DNA of 12,929 nucleotides from DASZCR01 sp035942915. Lineage in GTDB: Bacteria; Acidobacteriota; Blastocatellia; Pyrinomonadales; Pyrinomonadaceae. The stretch lies in the NCBI GenBank assembly GCA_035942915.1, contig DASZCR010000105.1, positions 1 to 12,929 of the forward strand. The letters are read 5' to 3'. Made by a program: the position numbers and the translations under genes. The notes under the pieces are model-generated. The model saw only the letters and a program-made list of their open reading frames with translations. It had not been told where the DNA came from and did no database searches. Positions 5,971 to 11,694 of this stretch are shown piece after piece (within the stretch, counting starts at the first letter, position 1; every line of letters starts with the position of its first letter).

Positions 5971-7998
5971 GTGATAATCCATTTCGGCGGAGACGTGTGC
6001 CGCGACCTCGACGCCAGTGCGCGCCGCGAGTGGCTCGAAACCAACGGTCTCGGCGGCTTCGCGTCATCAACCATCTCAGGCATGAACACGCGGCGCTATC
6101 ACGGCCTCCTCGTCGCCGCCCTGCGCTCGCTGACCGAGCGGCTCCTTCTGCTCTCGAAGATGGACGAGGCGCTCGTCATCGACGGCCAACGCTTCGAGTT
6201 GGGCACGAACCGTTACCCGCAGACCGTCCACCCGCACGGCTTTCAACTACAGACGGGATTTCGTCTCGACCCCTTCCCTGTCTACACCTTCAGCGCGGGC
6301 GACGTGGAAATCGAAAAGAGCCTCATGATGAGGCACGGCGAGAACACCGTCGTCGTGCGTTATCGCTTCTCGAACCTGCGCGGGCGCGACGCGTCCCTCG
6401 AACTCCGTCCGCTTGTCGCCTTCCGCGATTATCACTCGCTCAAAAGCGAGGACGCGCGCGCTCAACCCGCGTCCACTTTCGAGCCGGGGCTGGTCTGCCT
6501 CGCCGCGCCGGACGATTCCTGCACGCTCTACCTTGCACACCATGCGGCGCACGTCGAAGCGACCGGCTACTGGCACAAAAGTCTTGAGTACACAGAAGAA
6601 CGCGCGCGCGGCTTCGACTTCATCGAAGACCTCTTTAACCCCTGCACCCTCTTCTTTGAACTCGACGGCGATGCGCCGCGCGTTGACCTGATAGCCTCGA
6701 CCGAACGACACGGAGCGGGCGAGGCCGACGCGCTCGAACAACTCGAACGCACGCGTCGCCTGCACATCTGCGCCGCGCCGCACGCTGGCGCAGCAGAGGC
6801 CGAAGCGGCGGACGAGAACACGCCACACGTCTGTCTGCTGCTGCGCGCGGCAGACCAATTTTTCGTCAGTCGCGGCGAGAATCTACGAAGCATCATCGCA
6901 GGCTATCATTGGTTTACGGACTGGGGGCGCGACACGATGGTTTCGCTGCCCGGACTGGCGCTTGCCACCGGCCGCTTCGACGATGCGCGCCGCATCCTCC
7001 TCGCCTTCGCCGAACACCTCAGCGAAGGGATGATTCCGAACCGCTTTCCCGAACACGACGAGCCGCCTGAGTACAACACCGCCGACGGCACGCTCTGGTT
7101 CGTTCACGCCGCAGGCGAGTTGCTGCGTCGCACGGACGATGAAAAGTTCGTCCGCGTCGAACTCTACGAGAAGCTCAAGGAGATTATTCATTGGCACGAG
7201 CGCGGCACACGCTTTCAGATTCGCGCGGCCGAAGACGGATTGCTCGACGCGGGCATGGAGGGCGTGGCGCTGACGTGGATGGACGTGAAGGTCGGCGACT
7301 ACGTGGTGACGCCGCGCGCGGGCAAGCCGGTCGAGATACAGGCGCTCTGGTACAACGCGTTGCGGACGGTCGAAGCGATGGCGCGCCGTTTCGGCGACCA
7401 GCGTCCGGCCGCACACTATCGTTCGTTGGCCGAAGGCGCGCGCGCCAGTTTTCATGGTCTCTTCTGGAACGACTCCGAGCAATGCCTCTACGATTGCATC
7501 AACCTCGACGGGACGGCCGACGACTCTCTGCGCCCGAACCAGATTTTCGCCGTCAGTCTCCCGCACCCGCTCGTCACGGGCGAACGCGCGCGCGGCGTCG
7601 TCGATGCCGTCCGACGTGAACTGCTCACGCCTTACGGGCTGCGGACGCTCTCGCCGCGTCACGCCGAATATCGCGGCCGCTACGAAGGGCCGCCCTACGA
7701 ACGTGACAATGCTTATCATCAGGGCACGGTCTGGTCGTGGCTCATCGGGCCGTTCGTCACGGCCTACCTGAAGACGCACGGGCGCACGCCCGCCACGCTC
7801 GCCACCGCGCGCGAATGTCTGCGGCCTTTCCGCGAACACCTCTTCGAGATTGGCCTCGGCCAAATCTCGGAACTCTTCGACGGCGACGCGCCGCACACGC
7901 CGCGCGGCTCCATCGCGCAAGCGTGGGGCGTCGCCGAAGTCCTCCGCTGCGAACTGGAAGAACTTCAAACGGTTGCTCAGGCGCATGCTGACTCTTGA
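5971..7998 (+). CDS. Glycogen debranching enzyme (amylo-alpha-1,6-glucosidase, GDE/GH133-like)
   Basis: 675 aa with a GTG start. Hydrolyses alpha-1,6 branch glucosyl residues of glycogen in the cytoplasm; this is the single-function archaeal/bacterial type. The N-terminal beta-domain has REWLETNGLGGFASSTI (19-35) and NTRRYHGLLVAAL (39-51). The C-terminal (alpha/alpha)6 barrel starts near residue 300 with GYHWFTDWGRDTMVSLPGLAL (catalytic-site region ~311-331), then YNTADGTLWF (368-377), LTWMD (434-438), DNAYHQGTVWSW (579-590) and GLGQISELFDGD (628-639). The frame opens earlier (TTG 5887, ATG 5935), but family members as I know them begin MIIHFG, and GTG ATA ATC CAT at 5971 matches this. Length is normal. 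It overlaps the next gene by 14 nt. No other glycogen gene is in the window. Confidence 0.93.
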   Translation: MIIHFGGDVCRDLDASARREWLETNGLGGFASSTISGMNTRRYHGLLVAALRSLTERLLLLSKMDEALVIDGQRFELGTNRYPQTVHPHGFQLQTGFRLDPFPVYTFSAGDVEIEKSLMMRHGENTVVVRYRFSNLRGRDASLELRPLVAFRDYHSLKSEDARAQPASTFEPGLVCLAAPDDSCTLYLAHHAAHVEATGYWHKSLEYTEERARGFDFIEDLFNPCTLFFELDGDAPRVDLIASTERHGAGEADALEQLERTRRLHICAAPHAGAAEAEAADENTPHVCLLLRAADQFFVSRGENLRSIIAGYHWFTDWGRDTMVSLPGLALATGRFDDARRILLAFAEHLSEGMIPNRFPEHDEPPEYNTADGTLWFVHAAGELLRRTDDEKFVRVELYEKLKEIIHWHERGTRFQIRAAEDGLLDAGMEGVALTWMDVKVGDYVVTPRAGKPVEIQALWYNALRTVEAMARRFGDQRPAAHYRSLAEGARASFHGLFWNDSEQCLYDCINLDGTADDSLRPNQIFAVSLPHPLVTGERARGVVDAVRRELLTPYGLRTLSPRHAEYRGRYEGPPYERDNAYHQGTVWSWLIGPFVTAYLKTHGRTPATLATARECLRPFREHLFEIGLGQISELFDGDAPHTPRGSIAQAWGVAEVLRCELEELQTVAQAHADS

Positions 7999-8497
7999 GA
8001 CGGAGCGGCTGATTTTTCGGCCTTACACGAAGGAAGACCGCGAGCGTCTGGTCGCGTTGACGACCGACGCGGAGGTGATGCGTTTTGTCGGCGACGGCGT
8101 GTTGTCTCGTGAAGCGGCTGAAAGTCAGTTCGAGCGCGTCTTCACGCACGTCTACGAGCCGCGCGCCTTCGACCTCTGGGCGGTCTGGACGAAAGAGGGC
8201 GCTTACGTCGGCCACGCCGAAATCAAGCCGCGCAAGGGCGCGCAGGATTTCGAGATTATCTACCTCCTCGACCGCGCGCACTGGGGTCGCGGCTACGCGA
8301 CTGAAATCGCGCGCCGTCTCATCCGTTATGGCTTCGACGAACTCGGACTCGCGCGTGTCACCGCGACGATTGATGCCGCGAACAGCCCATCCATCCGCAT
8401 CGTCGAAAAGCTCGGCATGCGCTACGAAGACGAGTACGAGGACGAGTTCGGGACGACGCTCGTCTATGCGATTGAGAAACCTAAGGACGCGCGATGA
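7985..8497 (+). CDS. GNAT-family N-acetyltransferase (RimJ/RimL-like)
   Basis: 170 aa. Transfers an acetyl group from acetyl-CoA to an amine. RimJ/RimL-type enzymes act on protein N-termini, but relatives acetylate antibiotics and small amines, so the substrate is open. The start MLTLETERLIFRPYTKED is the typical Acetyltransf_3 opening (TERLILRP). The acetyl-CoA loop is HWGRGYATEIARRLIRYGF (99-117, R/Q-x-x-G-x-A pattern), followed by ANSPSIRIVEKLGM (142-155), the family's N-x-x-S-x-x-x-x-E-K-x-G-M motif. ATG 7985 lies within the last codons of the debranching enzyme gene (14-nt overlap), so the two are probably co-transcribed. A shared pathway is not implied. The 3' end overlaps the convergent VKOR gene by 17 bp, leaving no room for a separate terminator. 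Confidence 0.9.
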   Translation: MLTLETERLIFRPYTKEDRERLVALTTDAEVMRFVGDGVLSREAAESQFERVFTHVYEPRAFDLWAVWTKEGAYVGHAEIKPRKGAQDFEIIYLLDRAHWGRGYATEIARRLIRYGFDELGLARVTATIDAANSPSIRIVEKLGMRYEDEYEDEFGTTLVYAIEKPKDAR

Positions 8498-8972
8498 GGC
8501 GGCGTGCGAGGATGGAGGCGACGATGATGGTCGTCATCAAGGCCGACAGCAGACAGTAGGAGCAGAAGCTTCCGAGAACGAAGGCTTGCAGGTAGAGCAG
8601 GTAGAGCGTAGCAGCGAACATCAACGCGGCGAGGATGGCGAGCGGCCTGCGCATCGACGTGTAGCCGAAGGCCGCGAGCGTGGCGAGCGAGAAGACTGCG
8701 AAGTAAGCGAACGCGCCGAGCGCGGCTAAGGGGATGCCTCCCGGCAGCGTCGCGTAGCGGCTCGCCAGCACGGCGTCGCAGCCGGAGACGACGACGCAGC
8801 GCAGACTCTGCCCCGTCATGTGGCTGACCGTGAGATAGACGGCGTCGGCCAGACCGACGAGCGCGGCGATGGCCGTCGCCGCGTCGAGCATCGCACCCTT
8901 GCGCGCCGGTGCGGGCGCGCTCACTTCGGCCTGCGCCTGTCTCTGCACTGAAGTGGTGCTGTCGGTCGTCAA
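8481..8972 (-). CDS. Vitamin K epoxide reductase (VKOR) family membrane protein
   Basis: 163 aa with four or five membrane segments (about 30-52, 77-100, 108-128, 131-157). Bacterial VKOR reoxidises DsbA-type proteins and passes electrons to quinone, so it replaces DsbB. The required cysteines are present: the periplasmic loop pair C59 and C65 (RCVVVSGCDAVL, six residues apart as in other bacterial VKORs) and the active-site C137-S-Y-C140 in the last part. The LPGGIPLAALGAFAYF stretch (76-91) is also a family mark. The start used is TTG 8972, whose TTGA overlaps the stop of the upstream dsbA-like gene, giving translational coupling. ATG 8891 (M28) has AAGGG 4 nt upstream and would still give a complete domain, so the first 27 residues are uncertain. 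Confidence 0.9.
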   Translation of the reverse strand: MTTDSTTSVQRQAQAEVSAPAPARKGAMLDAATAIAALVGLADAVYLTVSHMTGQSLRCVVVSGCDAVLASRYATLPGGIPLAALGAFAYFAVFSLATLAAFGYTSMRRPLAILAALMFAATLYLLYLQAFVLGSFCSYCLLSALMTTIIVASILARRLIARP

Positions 8973-9676
8973 CGCCCCTTCCCCGCCAGCGCCGCGTCAA
9001 TCTCTGCGCGCAGTTTATCCTCGACGAGTGACTTGTCGGGCGGCAGTTCGCGCCCGTTGAGGAAGATGGTCGGCGTCGATTTGACGCCGAGCGAGAGGCC
9101 GCGCTTCATGTCCGCGCCGACGCGCGCGCCGACCTCCGTGCGATTCATGTCGGCTTCAAAGCGCGCGCGGTCGAGTCCGATACGCGAGGCATACTCGGCG
9201 AAGGTCGAGCGCGGCTGCGGCAAGTCAGCCCACTCCTGCTGATGCTCGTAAATCATGTCGTGCATCTCCCAGAACTTGCCCTGCAATCCGGCCGCTTCGG
9301 CGGCGCGCGCGGCAAGGAAGGCGTTCTTGTGTGTACCTTCGAGCGGGAAGTTGCGGAAGACAATCCGCACGCGACCGGCGTAATCCTTCTCGATGCGCTT
9401 GAGGACAGGGTGGATGTTGGCGCACGGCGGACACTGATAGTCGCCGAACTCTTCGAGCGAGACGGGCGCATTCGCTTCCCCGTGCGCGTGCGCCGGTTCG
9501 GCTCCGGGTGCGGCGCGCGCCCAGAGGTCTTGCGCGTTATTGGTATTCTGCTTCCCCGTCTGCGTGTCGGCCGAGCGCAGCAGCAGCGTCGCGCCGACGA
9601 CGGCTGCGAGCAGCACGCCGCCGATAATCATCAAAGGAAGATAACGCTTCCATCCGTCGTTTTGGTCAGCCTTCAT
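8969..9676 (-). CDS. DsbA-like thiol-disulfide oxidoreductase (membrane-anchored, Thioredoxin_4 type)
   Basis: 235 aa. Oxidises cysteine pairs in exported proteins. A single N-terminal membrane segment (about 13-33, LPLMIIGGVLLAAVVGATLLL) anchors it with the thioredoxin-fold domain outside the cytoplasm. The active site is C82-P-P-C85 in EEFGDYQCPPCANIHP, and the cis-proline is P202 in KSTPTIFLNG. A helical insert (about 115-195) with AARAAEAAG, FWEMHDMIYEHQQEW and MKRGLSLGV is typical of the DsbA/BdbD/DsbG-like group. It is the first gene of an operon whose second gene is VKOR, its expected electron acceptor. A good promoter lies about 40 nt upstream. The ribosome site is poor (GGGAG is 14 nt before the ATG, at 9691-9695). 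Confidence 0.94.
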   Translation of the reverse strand: MKADQNDGWKRYLPLMIIGGVLLAAVVGATLLLRSADTQTGKQNTNNAQDLWARAAPGAEPAHAHGEANAPVSLEEFGDYQCPPCANIHPVLKRIEKDYAGRVRIVFRNFPLEGTHKNAFLAARAAEAAGLQGKFWEMHDMIYEHQQEWADLPQPRSTFAEYASRIGLDRARFEADMNRTEVGARVGADMKRGLSLGVKSTPTIFLNGRELPPDKSLVEDKLRAEIDAALAGKGR

Positions 9677-9717
9677 CCGCCAGAGTATCTCCCGAAATTT
9701 AGAATCTTCTTTTCGCC

Positions 9718-9746
9718 ATTATCCACAAGCAGGGGCTTGATACCAA
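9718..9746 (-). promoter_or_regulatory. Sigma-70-like promoter of the dsbA-VKOR operon, with a DnaA box across the -10
   Basis: On the minus strand: -35 TTGGTA (9741-9746), 17-bp spacer, -10 GATAAT (9718-9723). Four and five of the six bases match consensus, and the spacing is ideal. The predicted transcript start is near 9711, leaving a ~35-nt leader before the ATG at 9676. On the plus strand, 9719-9727 reads TTATCCACA, the exact DnaA-box consensus, covering most of the -10. Confidence 0.5.
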
Positions 9747-9786
9747 AGCGGCAGCGAGAAATTCCGCGACGCCGCACGCGCGATTT

Positions 9787-9795
9787 TGTTATGCT
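9787..9795 (+). promoter_or_regulatory. Possible extended -10 element for the methyltransferase gene
   Basis: TGTTATGCT fits the extended -10 form TGnTAnnnT, about 100 nt upstream of the methyltransferase ATG. The -35 is poor (GCGACG at 18 bp). The same site contains an ATG that opens a 35-codon frame ending on the methyltransferase start (9791-9898); promoter and frame cannot both be used as drawn. Confidence 0.35.
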
Positions 9796-9894
9796 AAAAG
9801 TATCCTTAGTTAAGTTTCAATCTGAGGCGCGAGGCAGATTCGGACAGAGAAAGGTTCGGCGAGGCTGCCGTGTGCGCCGTCGCGCAGGAGGCGA

Positions 9895-10569
9895 ATGAAT
9901 CGGACGCAAGCGACGCCGGGCGCACTACCGGCCAGCGACGCGGTCTCCATCTACGACCGCTTCACAGGTCTCTACGACCTGATGTTTCGCGTCAACGGCT
10001 ACGGACGCTCGCTCGAACGATACCTGCGCGAACGGCCGCTGCCGCTCGCAGAAGGCGCGCGTGTACTCGATGCCGGGTGCGGCACGGGTCTGCTCACGCT
10101 CGCGCTGCTGCGCGTCCTCGATAAGCCCGTCAGCCTGACGGCCGTAGACCTTTCCCACTCGTCTCTGCTGACCGCACGCCGCGCCATCAGCGGCGCACCG
10201 CGTCGCACGCGCACGAGCGTCTATCTCGCACAGGCGAACGTCCTCGCGCTACCCTTCCCAGACGAATCTTTTGACTGTGTCGTGACGAGCGGCGTGCTCG
10301 AATACGTTCCCTTGCGCGAAGGCTTCCGCGAGTTGGCGCGCGTCGTCGTGCCGGGCGGCTACCTGCTCCACCTGCCCGTCCGCCCCTCGCCCGCCAGCAA
10401 ACTGCTCGAACTCCTCTTCGACTTCAAGACGCGCCCGCCCTCAGAAGTTGACGCACACACCGCCACACACTTTCAGGTCATCGACCGCCACCACTTTTCC
10501 CCCCTCGAACCCATCGGCTGGACGAAACTCGCCATCCTCTCCCGTAAGAAGGTGATAGGTGATGGTTGA
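9895..10569 (+). CDS. Class I SAM-dependent methyltransferase
   Basis: 224 aa. Transfers a methyl group from S-adenosylmethionine; the substrate cannot be told. A Methyltransf_11/25-type Rossmann fold is clear: the ARVLDAGCGTGLLTLAL glycine-rich motif I (55-71), acidic D85 at the end of strand 2 (LTAVDLS), ALPFPDESFDCVVTSGVLEYV (118-138), and PGGYLLH (153-159). The N-terminal SIYDRFTGLYDLMFR resembles the opening of UbiE-like methyltransferases, but the C-terminal part is short. AGGAGG (9886-9891) lies only 3 nt before the ATG, closer than usual, and a TGA from an upstream small frame overlaps the ATG. The last five codons (VIGDG) and the stop are formed by the heptamer array that follows. 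The native C-terminus may therefore have been lost or replaced after RKK. Confidence 0.9.
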   Translation: MNRTQATPGALPASDAVSIYDRFTGLYDLMFRVNGYGRSLERYLRERPLPLAEGARVLDAGCGTGLLTLALLRVLDKPVSLTAVDLSHSSLLTARRAISGAPRRTRTSVYLAQANVLALPFPDESFDCVVTSGVLEYVPLREGFRELARVVVPGGYLLHLPVRPSPASKLLELLFDFKTRPPSEVDAHTATHFQVIDRHHFSPLEPIGWTKLAILSRKKVIGDG

Positions 10570-10711
10570 TAGGTGATAGGAACAGAGTGATAGGTGATAG
10601 GTGATAGGAACAGAGTGATAGGTGATAGGTGATAGGTGATAAGAGAAAAGACAGGTTTTATCCTATCACCTATCACCTATCACTTATCACTTCCTTCTCA
10701 TCACCTATCAC
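10552..10711. repeat. Heptamer tandem-repeat array with inverted arms (GTGATAG x14 units / CTATCAC x7 units)
   Basis: Left arm, 10552-10649: 14 in-register 7-mers. Eight are exact GTGATAG. The rest are GTGATGG, TTGATAG, GTGATAA, two GAACAGA and one GAGAAAA. A 13-nt centre (10650-10662) follows. Right arm, 10663-10711: 7 units, four exact CTATCAC plus TTATCAC, TTCCTTC and TCATCAC. 10615-10635 and 10663-10683 are perfect 21-bp complements, so a long hairpin can form. The array fills the whole space between two convergent genes. It resembles short tandemly repeated repetitive (STRR) heptamer arrays known from cyanobacteria. There are no spacers and no repeat of 20 bp or more, so it is not CRISPR. 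Confidence 0.9.
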
Positions 10712-11679
10712 TATGCTTTCAGGCGTTCGATGACGGTGCGGGCGATGGTGGGGATGATGTCGCGTTGGTTGGCGAAGTCGGTGGTGAAGACGACGAGGAC
10801 GAAGCGTTGGCCGTTGGGGAGTTCGACGTAGGCGGCGTCGTGGCGCGTCGTGCTCGTCCACCCGGCCTTTGACCAGAGACGCGCCCCCGCTTCGAGCGCC
10901 ATCCCCGTGAAGCCGTGCGCCTGGTCGTCCGCGTCTTTGCTCTGGCCTGAGAAGTCGCGCTTGAGCAGTTCCATCATCAGCGCGCTGCGCGTCGGCGTGA
11001 CGGCGCGGCCGAGGACGATTTCCGTCAGTAGGCGCGCGGTCGCGTCGGTCGTCAGCTTGTTGCGGTTCTCGAACTTCGCGCCGAGGAACTGCCGCTCGCG
11101 CCCGTAAGGGCCTTCGCACCAAGGCTTCTGATTGATGTTCACGCGCGTGTAGCCAAGCCCTGCGAAGTAGCGGTTGACCACATTGCGCCGCTCGCTCCAC
11201 TTCTTCATCTCGCTCTCCGACAACTCTGCGCCGTTGGACGTGCCCGTCAGCGCATCGACGATGTAATGCGTCGCGTCGTTCGACGAATCGACAATCATGT
11301 CGCGCAGCGCGCGTTTGAGTTCGTCCGTCTCGCGGAGTTTGCCGTCTTCCAGCCAGCGATGCGCGGCGTCGAGGTAGAACAGTTTGACGACGCTCGCCGG
11401 ATAAATCGGCTCGTCGCCGCGAAAACTCGCACGTTCGAGCCGTTGCGGGTCGCGCACATCGACGAGCGTGACGGCGAGATTCTTCTCCGCCAACCCCTTC
11501 TCTTTGAAACGCGCGAGCGCCGCGCCGACAGCCTCTTCAACCACTCTCTGAAGCCGCTCGGAAGCGACGTGCGCCTGCGCCGCGCGCCGTCCTTTCGCCT
11601 CCTGAGCGGCAGGCGCGACTTGTGAACCGAGCAGCAGCGAGCAGCAGAGTGCGAAGCGATAAAGTTGATGGAATTTCAT
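10711..11679 (-). CDS. Exported serine beta-lactamase-like / DD-peptidase-like hydrolase
   Basis: 322 aa. Residues 1-25 are a signal peptide (FALCCSLLLGSQVAPAA), so the product acts in the periplasm. The class A beta-lactamase-like fold (Beta-lactamase2 type) is indicated by S96-V-V-K99 in PIYPASVVKLFYL (nucleophile serine and lysine), S132-S-N134 in DMIVDSSNDATHYI (SxN), and K271-A-G273 in WSKAGW, the position of KTG. The stretch where class A enzymes carry Glu166 and Asn170 is short (FENRNKLTTDATARLL, 203-218), and no convincing Glu-x-x-x-Asn is seen. Beta-lactam hydrolysis is thus uncertain, and a peptidoglycan or peptide hydrolase role is as likely. The ATG at 11679 has only AAGG 14 nt upstream. 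Its gene lies 15 nt after the GltS-like gene, so the two are probably one operon. The TAG stop touches the heptamer array. Confidence 0.88.
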   Translation of the reverse strand: MKFHQLYRFALCCSLLLGSQVAPAAQEAKGRRAAQAHVASERLQRVVEEAVGAALARFKEKGLAEKNLAVTLVDVRDPQRLERASFRGDEPIYPASVVKLFYLDAAHRWLEDGKLRETDELKRALRDMIVDSSNDATHYIVDALTGTSNGAELSESEMKKWSERRNVVNRYFAGLGYTRVNINQKPWCEGPYGRERQFLGAKFENRNKLTTDATARLLTEIVLGRAVTPTRSALMMELLKRDFSGQSKDADDQAHGFTGMALEAGARLWSKAGWTSTTRHDAAYVELPNGQRFVLVVFTTDFANQRDIIPTIARTVIERLKA

Positions 11680-11694
11680 ATCTGCATCCGGCCT

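Noticed and set aside
6883..7986. 367-codon minus-strand frame opposite the debranching enzyme
   Set aside because: The sense frame has the full set of GDE catalytic motifs. Long antisense frames are common at this GC content.
9700..9895. Replication origin at the DnaA box
   Set aside because: Only one box, with no cluster, no AT-rich unwinding region, and no dnaA, dnaN or rpmH near.
10473..10676. 67-codon minus-strand frame through the heptamer array (LSPITYH repeats)
   Set aside because: The periodic protein is a by-product of the 7-mer having no stop in that direction. Its other half is antisense to the methyltransferase, and there is no ribosome site.
10552..10711. CRISPR array
   Set aside because: Units are 7 bp, directly adjacent and without unique spacers; no cas gene is near.
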